NCBI RefSeq assembly: GCF_030730905.1
Contig: NZ_JAVAMP010000001.1
Coordinates: 806,001 to 870,000, forward strand
Length of the DNA: 64,000 bases
Source of the DNA: Chengkuizengella axinellae
GTDB taxonomy: Bacteria; Bacillota; Bacilli; Paenibacillales; KCTC-33759
Direction of reading: 5' to 3'
In this document: positions 51,708 through 60,024 of the stretch, one piece after another
Position numbering within the stretch: position 1 is the stretch's first letter
Layout: every line of letters begins with the position of its first letter
Program-made: the position numbers and the translations under genes
Notes under the pieces: model-generated
What the model was told of the DNA's origin: nothing
Seen by the model: the letters and a program-made list of their open reading frames with translations, nothing else
The model's database searches: none

Positions 51708-52420
51708 GTTACAGAAAAATAGGTTTGATCGGTGCAATGGATGAAGAAATCAAGCGATTTCTAGATCATATAGATGATGTGAAAACGATTGAAAAAGCTG
51801 GAATTCGATTTTATGAAGGATTTTTTTATGATACAGAGGTCGTACTATGTAAATCGGGTGTAGGTAAAGTTAATGCTGCAGTATGCTCACAAATTTTAAT
51901 TGATCATTTTGAAATAAATGCAGTCATTTTTACGGGTGTTGCAGGTGCACTTCATCCAGACTTGCAAATTGGCGATATCGTGATTTCCACGGATTGCATG
52001 CATCATGATATGGATGCGTCACCACTTGGATTTTCTAGAGGTACCATTCCTTATGATAAAACCTCTATTTTTAAAGCAGACGATGATTTAATTAAAGCAG
52101 CTTTTCAAGCAAGTGAAAAGAGCTTTCATAATCGTACTCGCAAAGGGAGAATTTTGTCAGGTGATCAGTTTATTGCAGATCGTGAAGTTGTTCAGCAATT
52201 ACATAAACAAATGGATGGAGATTGTACAGAAATGGAAGGTGCTGCTGTAGCACAGGTTTGTTCGATGAATGAAGTCCCATTTGTGATTATTCGTTCCATG
52301 TCTGACAAAGCAGATGGTTCAGCAGATGTAAACTTTGCAGAGTTTGTTGTACAAGCCTCTCAACATTCCTATCAAATCGTAGAGCAAATGTTGAAAAACA
52401 TTAACCCTCATCAAATGTGA
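51704..52420 (+). CDS. mtnN: 5'-methylthioadenosine/S-adenosylhomocysteine nucleosidase
   Basis: Splits MTA and SAH to release adenine, in methionine salvage and AI-2 formation. 238 residues. GLIGAMDEEI at the N-terminus, CKSGVGKVNAAVCSQILIDHF, VIFTGVAGALHPDLQIGDIVIS, CTEMEGAAVAQVC near 175 (purine/ribose site) and the catalytic Asp in SMSDKADGSAD near 200 are as in MTAN. It is translationally coupled to ccpA. Its stop codon lies inside the terminator hairpin at 52403-52435. Confidence 0.93.
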   Translation: MSYRKIGLIGAMDEEIKRFLDHIDDVKTIEKAGIRFYEGFFYDTEVVLCKSGVGKVNAAVCSQILIDHFEINAVIFTGVAGALHPDLQIGDIVISTDCMHHDMDASPLGFSRGTIPYDKTSIFKADDDLIKAAFQASEKSFHNRTRKGRILSGDQFIADREVVQQLHKQMDGDCTEMEGAAVAQVCSMNEVPFVIIRSMSDKADGSADVNFAEFVVQASQHSYQIVEQMLKNINPHQM

Positions 52421-52435
52421 GGGTTTTTCTTTTTT
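52403..52435 (+). terminator. Terminator overlapping the mtnN stop codon
   Basis: AACCCTCA and TGAGGGTT form an 8-bp stem whose right arm contains the TGA stop, followed by TTTCTTTTTT. Confidence 0.85.
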
Positions 52436-52498
52436 CTTATGGTATAATGAAATTGTCATAAAATATTCATTGTATTCCTTTGTTTTCATATATTTTTA

Positions 52499-52512
52499 TG
52501 GAAGCACTTACA
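52499..52512 (+). promoter_or_regulatory. Possible CcpA binding site (cre) upstream of acsA
   Basis: TGGAAGCACTTACA matches 12 of 14 positions of the cre pattern TGWNANCGNTNWCA (mismatches at positions 3 and 8). It lies 28 bases before the acsA start. CcpA repression of acsA is known in Bacillus; the match here is imperfect. Confidence 0.4.
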
Positions 52513-52540
52513 ATATAGTTATCGATATAGGAGGGGAATT

Positions 52541-54265
52541 ATGGGGAAAATGAATGAAGAAAAGCTTGAAGTGGTAGCTTCTAAAGCAAATCTACAAGAC
52601 TATGAAACTTTTCGTTCAGGTTTTGAATGGGAGCAAATCAAAAGGGATTTTTCCTGGTATGATTCTGGAAAGGTGAATATGGCACATGAGGCTATTGATA
52701 GACATGCAGAATCGAATCTAAAGGATAAAGTCGCCTTATATTATAGCGACCCTGTGCGTGATGAGTCTTATACCTTTGCTGATATGAAAAATAAATCCAA
52801 TCAAGCAGGCAATATATTAAAAAGTTTAGGTATCCATAAAGGAGAGCGGGTATTTATCTTTATGCCGCGAACTCCAGAGCTATATTTTGTATTGCTTGGA
52901 GCTATAAAAATTGGAGCGATTGTTGGTCCTTTGTTCGAAGCTTTTATGGAAACTGCGGTAAAAGATCGATTGGAAGATAGCGAAGCTATTGCAGTTATAA
53001 CCACTCCAGAATTACTTCATAGAATTCCAAAAGAAGAACTTCCAAATTTAAAACATATCGTTTTAGTTGGTGAGAATATCTCACTATCAGACGGAGAGGT
53101 TGATTTCAATCAAGAAATGTCTAAAGCTTCTGAAAACTTAGAAATAGAATGGGTAGATCTTGAAGATGGTATGATCATTCACTATACTTCTGGTTCCACG
53201 GGTAAACCTAAAGGTGTATTTCATGCACACCATGCCATGATTCAACACTATTATACAGGTAAAATTGTTTTGGACTTGCAGGAAGATGATATTTATTGGT
53301 GTACAGCGGACCCAGGCTGGGTTACAGGCACTTCTTATGGTATTTTTGCTCCTTGGTTGAATGGTGCTTCAAATGTCATTAGAGGCGGCAGATTTAGTCC
53401 ACAAGACTGGTATGAGACGATTCAAAAATATAGTATTACTGTATGGTATAGTGCTCCAACTGCATTTCGTATGTTGATGGGAGCAGGGGATGATGTTGTA
53501 GGACAATTTGATTTATCAAGTTTGCGACATGTATTAAGTGTAGGAGAGCCTTTAAATCCAGAAGTGATTCGATGGGGATTGAAGGTGTACAATCAACGTA
53601 TACATGATACTTGGTGGATGACTGAAACAGGGGGACAATTAATATGTAATTATCCTCGAATGGAGATTAAACCTGGTTCAATGGGTAAACCTATACCTGG
53701 AGTTGAAGCAGCAATCATTGATGATCAAGGAAATGAAGTGCCGCCATTTCATATGGGGAACTTAGCTATTAAAACGCCGTGGCCCTCTATGATGAGAAAA
53801 ATATGGAAAAATGAAGCTAAGTATGAAGAATATTTTAGAATTCCTGGTTGGTACATATCTGGGGATTCTGCTTATCGAGATGAAGATGGATATTTCTGGT
53901 TTCAAGGAAGAATTGATGATGTGATTAATACTTCGGGTGAAAGAGTAGGGCCATTTGAAGTAGAAAGTAAGTTGGTTGAGCATCCAGCTGTAGCAGAGGC
54001 GGGTGTAATCGGAATACCTGATCCTGTAAGGGGAGAAATCATTAAAGCTTATATCTCTTTAAGAAAAGGATTTGAGCCATCACAGAAGTTAAAGGAAGAG
54101 ATCTCACTATTCGTAAAAAAAGGGCTATCAGCGCATGCGTCACCTCGTGAAATTGAATTTAAGGATAAACTTCCTAAAACTAGAAGTGGTAAAATTATGA
54201 GAAGGGTCTTAAAGGCTTGGGAATTAAACCTTCCAACAGGAGATTTGTCTACAATTGAAGATTAA
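52541..54265 (+). CDS. acsA: Acetate-CoA ligase (acetyl-CoA synthetase)
   Basis: Activates acetate to acetyl-CoA through acetyl-AMP. 574 residues. The AMP-binding motif YTSGSTGKPKGV is near residue 215, WWMTETGGQ near 355, YISGDSAYRDEDGYFWFQGRIDDVINTSGERVGPFEVE near 430-470, and the C-terminal lysine LPKTRSGKIMRR near 550 is the site of acetylation control in AcsA. AGGAGGGG precedes the ATG. No acuABC genes follow. The glyoxylate genes at the start of the window and the sirtuin fit acetate use. Confidence 0.95.
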   Translation: MGKMNEEKLEVVASKANLQDYETFRSGFEWEQIKRDFSWYDSGKVNMAHEAIDRHAESNLKDKVALYYSDPVRDESYTFADMKNKSNQAGNILKSLGIHKGERVFIFMPRTPELYFVLLGAIKIGAIVGPLFEAFMETAVKDRLEDSEAIAVITTPELLHRIPKEELPNLKHIVLVGENISLSDGEVDFNQEMSKASENLEIEWVDLEDGMIIHYTSGSTGKPKGVFHAHHAMIQHYYTGKIVLDLQEDDIYWCTADPGWVTGTSYGIFAPWLNGASNVIRGGRFSPQDWYETIQKYSITVWYSAPTAFRMLMGAGDDVVGQFDLSSLRHVLSVGEPLNPEVIRWGLKVYNQRIHDTWWMTETGGQLICNYPRMEIKPGSMGKPIPGVEAAIIDDQGNEVPPFHMGNLAIKTPWPSMMRKIWKNEAKYEEYFRIPGWYISGDSAYRDEDGYFWFQGRIDDVINTSGERVGPFEVESKLVEHPAVAEAGVIGIPDPVRGEIIKAYISLRKGFEPSQKLKEEISLFVKKGLSAHASPREIEFKDKLPKTRSGKIMRRVLKAWELNLPTGDLSTIED

Positions 54266-54281
54266 TTTTAAAAGAGAATAT

Positions 54282-54322
54282 AAAACCCCAATCGAATTCA
54301 TCAAAGTTCGATTGGGGTTTTT
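54282..54322. terminator. Bidirectional terminator between acsA and the PBP gene
   Basis: AACCCCAATCGAA and TTCGATTGGGGTT pair over 13-14 positions with a 10-base loop and A/T runs on both sides. Confidence 0.9.
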
Positions 54323-54349
54323 CGGTGATTTATTTTTTATGATAAATTA

Positions 54350-57300
54350 TTACTCTACGATTACCTCTACTGGTTCAGATAGGGCTGACGCACCGGTTTT
54401 ATTCACTGCACTAATTTTATACCATCCATCTTCAATTAGGCTGATATTTGCATATGAATTTTTATTGGCTTTATCTAGGAACTGATACTCCCCATCTTCT
54501 TCTTCACTGTAAAAGATCTCATAATATAACACTTTGTCGTTGATTGAGTTAGAGCTCCATGTTATTTTCACAGTTAAATCATCTTTCACAGCAGTTACAT
54601 TGGTAGGTACTGTAGGTAAAAATCCAATGTTACCGGGATTTGTTTCAGGTTCTGAGTCCTCATTATTACCTTCTGTATCGCCTGTATTTTCATCATCGTT
54701 GTTTTCTTCTTCATTAGGAATTTCAGGTGCCTCAGTCTCATTATTTGATTTAACTTCCGCTGGCTCTGAAATATTACCTGCAACATCAACAGCAACAACA
54801 TAATAGAAATAATCATTAGATGCACTTACATAATCTATCGCTTTTAATTCATCATCATAACGAATCGTTTTTGCAAAAGTATATCCAGTGCCGTTATTAC
54901 GGAAGAAACGATATCCAACAACGTCTTCACTTGGACTATGGTCAAAAGTAATGACATTAATGCCATCCTTTTGCTCTAATCTAACATTGATTGGTTTTTT
55001 AGGATCTTCACCATCATCAACCCTAGGATCTTCAGTAATCGGTGCGGTTGAATCCATATCCTGAGGATAAAAATCTTCAAGCCTCATAGGATATCCGTTG
55101 CTTTTTTTAGGTGTCTGGCTACTTGCATATCCTTTTAAAATTGTATCTATATCCTCATAAAGTTCCTTTAGAGAAGTACTTCTATTTACAACGATCTTAG
55201 ATTCAATCATATCCTCAGGTGTTGAAGCAAGAGGAATATAATTTATATCATTATAGCTAATTATAGGTGATTCTGATAAACTATCGTCCATTTGAGTAGG
55301 AACATATTTCGTATCAAACCAATCCGTCGTTGTAAAACCTGCTTGTTTGGTTAATTCAGATGGAATAAGGCCAGATTTGCTTGAAACTGTTTTCCTTACT
55401 AAACCTTCTGGCTGATAAAACTCAGGAGTAGCAAAAAGCTCAGGTTTTAATTCAATCGTTTTATCCATAACCTTTGCCCAGATTTCCTTAGCTCTGCCAG
55501 TACCGTTCAGTTCGTGACCATAACCAAAATACAGTGATCCATTTTGATCGTAACCTGCCCAAACACCGAGTGTAACGTCAGGAGAATATCCTAAAAACCA
55601 TACGTCACGACTAAAATTTGTTGTTCCTGTTTTACCTACAATCGGGATGTTTCCATAATTCTGAAAACCATTCCTGATTTCACTACCTGAAGCACCTTCA
55701 GAAACAGCTGTTCTCAACATGTCTGTGACTAGAAATGCTGCTTGCTCTGAAAATAGCCTTTCAGGAGCACTTTGATGTTCATATTCGATATTCCCATGTT
55801 TATCTACGATCTTTTCGATTAAAAATGCGTCGTTAAACTCACCGTAGTTTGCAATACTAGAATATGCATTCGTCATTTCTTCTACGGTAGTACCATAAGC
55901 CAATCCACCAATAACGCCCGTTTGTGCATTTCTGTCCTCTTCTGTTAAGGTTGTGATTCCTAATTGCTCAACAAAGTCCAATGCGTTGTCAATACCTACC
56001 ACATCTCTATAAATATAAATGGCTGGAATATTGTATGATTCATTTAATGCTTCACGAGCAGTCATCAATCCATGATACTTGTTATCCCAGTTTTGAGGAA
56101 GGTGAGCTCCCTTGCTCCAGTCTGGTAATATTAAAGGAATATCATCTAGGATAGAAGCAGGTTGAATGTCTCCAGATTCAATTGCTGGCAAATATGCGCC
56201 CACTGGTTTCATAGCTGAACCTGGTTGTCGTGTCATTTGTGTGGCATGATTATATTCTTCTATTTCATACCCTCTTCCTTCAATCATACCTAATATAGCA
56301 CCCGTTTTATTATCAATCATCACCGCACCCGTTTGTTCAACACCATTTTCATTGTCAGGCACGAAATTTTCTGGGTTTTGAGCTATCTCTTGCATGGCAT
56401 CATAAATCGTTTGGTCAATAGTTGTATAAATTTTATATCCACCGTTGATGATTTTCTCACGGTATTCCTCAACAAGTACTGCTAATTCCTCCTGTGACAA
56501 ATCAGGACTTTCTTGTTTGATTAAAACTTCTGCTGCTCTTCGTTCAATTTCAATCATAAGATACGGATAAGTCGTGTATGCTTTTTCAGTAGGCTCAGCT
56601 AGTGATGCCTTGAGATCAAAGCTGAATGCCTCTTCATATTCTTCTTGTGTAATTTTATTTGCATCTACCATTCGATTAAGCACATGTCTTTGTCTTTCTA
56701 TTGCAGCATTAAACCCTACTTCATCAAATTCGCCATATCCAGTAAAAGGTGAATATTTATTTGGATTTTGAGGCAATCCAGCTAAGAAGGCAGCTTGTGC
56801 AATATTGATCTGCTCCAAATCTTCAAGTCCAAATATTCCTTGTACAGCTGCTTTTACACCAGAAACAGGATATCCACTTGAACCCGTTCCAAATCCTATT
56901 TTATTTAAATACGCTTCTAAAATTTGATCTTTTGTTAATACTTGCTCCATTCGTACAGAAAGAATAATTTCTTTGACTTTTCTATCAATCGTTTGATCAA
57001 AATTCAAAAATACTCTTCGAGCTAGCTGCTGTGTAATGGTACTGCCACCTGTTTGAATGGTTTCATTAAATACCTGCTGTTTAACAGCACGTGTAATTCC
57101 TTTAATATCAATTCCAATGTGACTCTCAAAATTTTGGTCTTCAGTTGCTATAAAAGCGTCTTGAATCACTTGTGGAATATCGTTTAGTTCAATCATTCTC
57201 CGATCTTCTGATGAACGGAGTTGTCCGATTAATGTCTCATCATTAAAATAGGCAAAACCTGAGACATTGTTTTCCATAACCTCTGCAACCATTTCTTCTG

Positions 57301-57481
57301 ATGTGCGTACTGGTTCATCCTTTACTATAGAAGTGACGTAACCTAAAACTACCCCACCTGTTAAAATACCAAATATAATGCCAGTAATTAATATCCATTT
57401 TAATGTAAGTAAAGATATAATAAGAGATTTTTTTAATATTGTTTTTGATTTGTCTTTTTTATTTTTTTGTTCCTTTGACAT
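54350..57481 (-). CDS. Class A penicillin-binding protein 1A with fibronectin type III domains
   Basis: 1043 residues. It polymerises and cross-links peptidoglycan. A basic cytoplasmic tail and one helix near 20-50 are followed by the GT51 glycosyltransferase: catalytic Glu in FIATEDQNFESH near 110, and TGGSTITQQLARRVFLNF near 140. The transpeptidase follows, with the active Ser in QPGSAMKP near 430, SYN near 485 and GKTGTTN near 625. Two FN3-like domains sit at about 850-920 and 960-1040, joined by an Asn/Glu-rich linker. It is longer than the 914-residue Bacillus PBP1. ATG 57481 has GGAGGGGG before it. Confidence 0.93.
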   Translation of the reverse strand: MSKEQKNKKDKSKTILKKSLIISLLTLKWILITGIIFGILTGGVVLGYVTSIVKDEPVRTSEEMVAEVMENNVSGFAYFNDETLIGQLRSSEDRRMIELNDIPQVIQDAFIATEDQNFESHIGIDIKGITRAVKQQVFNETIQTGGSTITQQLARRVFLNFDQTIDRKVKEIILSVRMEQVLTKDQILEAYLNKIGFGTGSSGYPVSGVKAAVQGIFGLEDLEQINIAQAAFLAGLPQNPNKYSPFTGYGEFDEVGFNAAIERQRHVLNRMVDANKITQEEYEEAFSFDLKASLAEPTEKAYTTYPYLMIEIERRAAEVLIKQESPDLSQEELAVLVEEYREKIINGGYKIYTTIDQTIYDAMQEIAQNPENFVPDNENGVEQTGAVMIDNKTGAILGMIEGRGYEIEEYNHATQMTRQPGSAMKPVGAYLPAIESGDIQPASILDDIPLILPDWSKGAHLPQNWDNKYHGLMTAREALNESYNIPAIYIYRDVVGIDNALDFVEQLGITTLTEEDRNAQTGVIGGLAYGTTVEEMTNAYSSIANYGEFNDAFLIEKIVDKHGNIEYEHQSAPERLFSEQAAFLVTDMLRTAVSEGASGSEIRNGFQNYGNIPIVGKTGTTNFSRDVWFLGYSPDVTLGVWAGYDQNGSLYFGYGHELNGTGRAKEIWAKVMDKTIELKPELFATPEFYQPEGLVRKTVSSKSGLIPSELTKQAGFTTTDWFDTKYVPTQMDDSLSESPIISYNDINYIPLASTPEDMIESKIVVNRSTSLKELYEDIDTILKGYASSQTPKKSNGYPMRLEDFYPQDMDSTAPITEDPRVDDGEDPKKPINVRLEQKDGINVITFDHSPSEDVVGYRFFRNNGTGYTFAKTIRYDDELKAIDYVSASNDYFYYVVAVDVAGNISEPAEVKSNNETEAPEIPNEEENNDDENTGDTEGNNEDSEPETNPGNIGFLPTVPTNVTAVKDDLTVKITWSSNSINDKVLYYEIFYSEEEDGEYQFLDKANKNSYANISLIEDGWYKISAVNKTGASALSEPVEVIVE

Positions 57482-57560
57482 TTTTGATCCCCCTCCGGTC
57501 TAATCCATTATAGCATAAAGGTTTTTGTTTGACATTCATCATAATAGAGTATAGATTTGT

Positions 57561-57589
57561 TTGACTTTAACTTGGTTGTTTGATATAAA
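57561..57589 (+). promoter_or_regulatory. Sigma-A promoter of tyrS
   Basis: TTGACT (57561-57566), 17 bases, TATAAA (57584-57589). A second TTGACA lies at 57529. The roughly 105-base leader contains an AT-rich hairpin but no T-box element. Confidence 0.65.
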
Positions 57590-57700
57590 AGAATGAAATT
57601 GCTAACAAAAGAATACAACTTTTTTACGTCATAAAAGAAAAAAAGTTGCACTTTTAAAAAAAATTGTTATTTGTAGGATTTTATTGGAGGGAACGTGTTC

Positions 57701-58954
57701 ATGGCAAAGTGGGAAGAGCTTTCATTAGAGCAACAAACAGAGGTTACTAGACAAATAGAAGTCATTCGTCGTGGAGTAGTAGAAATTGTACCTGAGGATG
57801 AGCTGAAGCAAAAAATCATTAAATCTGTAGTAAATAAAAAACCTTTAAAAGTAAAGCTGGGAGTAGATCCTTCAGCACCAGATATACATATTGGACATAC
57901 TGTTGTTTTACATAAACTTAGACAATTTCAAGAGCTTGGTCATACGATTCAATTAATAATTGGAGATTTTACAGGTCGTATCGGAGATCCTACCGGGAAA
58001 TCTGAAACTCGTAAACAATTAACAGAAGAAGATGTATTGAAAAACGCACAATCCTATAAAGAGCAATTTGTAAAAGTGCTTGATCCGGATAAAATAGATG
58101 TTTATTTTAATTCTGAATGGCTTTCACCATTGAATTTTGCTGATGTTGTTGAACTTTCTGCTAAAGTGACAGTTGCTCGTATGTTAGAACGTGATGATTT
58201 TACGAAGCGTTACAATTCGGGTCAATCCATTAGCATCCATGAATTTTTCTATCCATTAATGCAAGGATATGATTCTGTGGCTTTGCAAAGTGACATTGAG
58301 ATTGGCGGTACAGATCAAAAATTCAACCTTTTAATGGGACGGACACTACAAAAAGAGTATGGCGTTCAGACACAAGCAACTGTAATGCTTCCATTGATAG
58401 AAGGTTTAGATGGCGTAAAGAAAATGAGTAAGAGTTTAAATAATTATATTGGGATTAATGAGGAGCCAAGTGAGATTTATGGTAAATCAATGTCTATTCC
58501 AGATGAACTGATGGTGAAGTATTATGAACTTGCAACAGATATTTCTTTGGAAGCGTTAGATAAGTTGAAAAAGGGATTAGAAAGTGGGGAAGTCCATCCG
58601 AGAGATGCTAAAATGCAATTAGCTCATACATTTGTAAGGATGTATTATGGCAAAGAACAAGCTGATCAAGCAGAAGAACGTTTTAAAACTGTTTTTCAAA
58701 AGCGAGCCTTGCCTGAGGACATTCCAACTATTGATATCTCAACAGAAGAGCTTGATAACGGTGCGCTGCGATTGATAAATTTATTAGTATTATTAAAATT
58801 GCAAAGCTCAAATGGAGAGGCGAGAAGAAGCATTACACAAGGAGCCGTAAGAATTAATGAAGAGAAGATTACGGATGTTAATGCGGTGATAACTCCGAAT
58901 GATGGTGATATTGTTCAAGTAGGTAAAAGAAAATTTGCAAAAATAAGCTTGTAA
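57701..58954 (+). CDS. tyrS: Tyrosyl-tRNA synthetase
   Basis: 417 residues. A class I enzyme that charges tRNA-Tyr. The HIGH motif is in DIHIGHTVVLHKL near residue 65 and KMSKS in GVKKMSKSLNNY near 245. Tyrosine contacts include GDFTGRIGDPTG and YPLMQGYDSVAL. The C-terminal S4 RNA-binding domain (LLKLQSSNGEARRSITQGAVRINEEKI) is near 350-410. This is the TyrZ/TyrS2-like form with a short spacing, single copy in view. ATG 57701 is 9 bases from GGAGGG. It converges on rpsD. Confidence 0.95.
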   Translation: MAKWEELSLEQQTEVTRQIEVIRRGVVEIVPEDELKQKIIKSVVNKKPLKVKLGVDPSAPDIHIGHTVVLHKLRQFQELGHTIQLIIGDFTGRIGDPTGKSETRKQLTEEDVLKNAQSYKEQFVKVLDPDKIDVYFNSEWLSPLNFADVVELSAKVTVARMLERDDFTKRYNSGQSISIHEFFYPLMQGYDSVALQSDIEIGGTDQKFNLLMGRTLQKEYGVQTQATVMLPLIEGLDGVKKMSKSLNNYIGINEEPSEIYGKSMSIPDELMVKYYELATDISLEALDKLKKGLESGEVHPRDAKMQLAHTFVRMYYGKEQADQAEERFKTVFQKRALPEDIPTIDISTEELDNGALRLINLLVLLKLQSSNGEARRSITQGAVRINEEKITDVNAVITPNDGDIVQVGKRKFAKISL

Positions 58955-58982
58955 AAAAATAAGATGTTCATATTTTAAAAAG

Positions 58983-59010
58983 AAAAAACCCCTCATTTGA
59001 GGGGTTTTTA
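58983..59010. terminator. Bidirectional terminator between tyrS and rpsD
   Basis: AAAAACCCCTCA and TGAGGGGTTTTT form a 12-bp stem with a 2-base loop, ending both genes. Confidence 0.9.
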
Positions 59011-59012
59011 AA

Positions 59013-59612
59013 TTATCTACTGTAAAGCTCGACGATTTGTTGTTCATTAATTTCAGGAGGTAATTCCGCACGTTCTGGATAGCGTACATATTTACCTTCC
59101 ATTGTTTTTTCATCAAATTCAACATAAGCCGGCACAAAATTGCTGTTCTCTAATGATTCTTTGATGACTTTTAAACCTCTGCTTTTTTCTCTTAAACCAA
59201 TAACGTCACCTGGTTTTACGGCGTAAGATGGAATATCCACTTTTTTACCATTTACAGTTACATGACCATGAGCTACTAATTGACGAGCTCCTGCACGTGA
59301 ATTAGATAATGCAAAACGATATACAAGATTATCTAAACGGCCTTCTAATAAAATCATAAAGTTTTCACCAGAAATACCTTGCATTTTAGAAGCTTTATCA
59401 AACAAATTACGGAATTGTTTTTCGTTTAATCCGTACATATGACGAAGTTTTTGCTTTTCTTGAAGCTGTAAACCGTATCCGCTGATTTTTCTTCTTTGGT
59501 TTGGACCATGTTGACCTGGTGGATAATCTCTTTTTAATTCTTTTCCTGTACCGCTTAAAGAAATTCCTAAGCGACGACTTAATTTAAACTTTGGACCTGT
59601 GTAACGTGCCAT
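59013..59612 (-). CDS. rpsD: 30S ribosomal protein S4
   Basis: 199 residues. It binds 16S rRNA early in small-subunit assembly and represses its own synthesis in Bacillus. The N-terminal block [30 protein letters not shown] and the S4 domain ([35 protein letters not shown] near residues 90-130) are clear. It is the zinc-free form. ATG 59612 has AAAGGAGTC before it; the longer frame up to 59789 is leader. It is a single-gene unit as in other Bacilli. Confidence 0.97.
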   Translation of the reverse strand: MARYTGPKFKLSRRLGISLSGTGKELKRDYPPGQHGPNQRRKISGYGLQLQEKQKLRHMYGLNEKQFRNLFDKASKMQGISGENFMILLEGRLDNLVYRFALSNSRAGARQLVAHGHVTVNGKKVDIPSYAVKPGDVIGLREKSRGLKVIKESLENSNFVPAYVEFDEKTMEGKYVRYPERAELPPEINEQQIVELYSR

Positions 59613-59820
59613 GTATTTTTGACTCCTTTTATAATTAAATTGATTTTTGATATGTCGGTTCCAGTCTGTGCCTAATTTTATGCAGTTTAACCAAAGGGAT
59701 AGCGAGGTTAAAACATTGACAAACACTTCAGCCGCCGGTTCATCGTCCACAAAATTAGTGAGGGTATTCACACAAATTTCATCCGCCATAAATACATAAC
59801 GCTATCCACATTTCTCTAAT
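59613..59820 (-). promoter_or_regulatory. rpsD 5' leader, probable S4 autoregulation site
   Basis: About 200 bases of untranslated leader precede rpsD. S4 represses its own mRNA through a leader structure in Bacillus subtilis (established for the family). The length here fits, but I have not folded it to show the pseudoknot. The upstream frame up to 59789 has no ribosome site. Confidence 0.45.
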
Positions 59821-59827
59821 CGTTAAT

Positions 59828-59855
59828 TTTATAAGAAAGGTACTATAAAAGTCAA
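59828..59855 (-). promoter_or_regulatory. Sigma-A promoter of rpsD
   Basis: On the minus strand TTGACT (59855-59850) and TATAAA (59833-59828) with a 16-base spacer. Transcription would start about 210 bases before the rpsD ATG. Confidence 0.7.
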
Positions 59856-60024
59856 GTTTATCTACTAAAAAAAAATCTTTGAATGTAATGTCAGAATGAT
59901 ATAGTGCAAAATTACTAATTTAATAGTATTATAGATATATGGAAAATAGATTTGAAAAATGAAATCTTAAGGATGACCCTGATCCTTTTTGTTACTATCT
60001 TTTTTGTATGAAGAAGGTGTTTGT

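Noticed and set aside
59613-59789. N-terminal extension of S4 up to 59789
   Set aside because: No ribosome site, and the ATG at 59612 has AAAGGAGTC and gives the exact S4 length.
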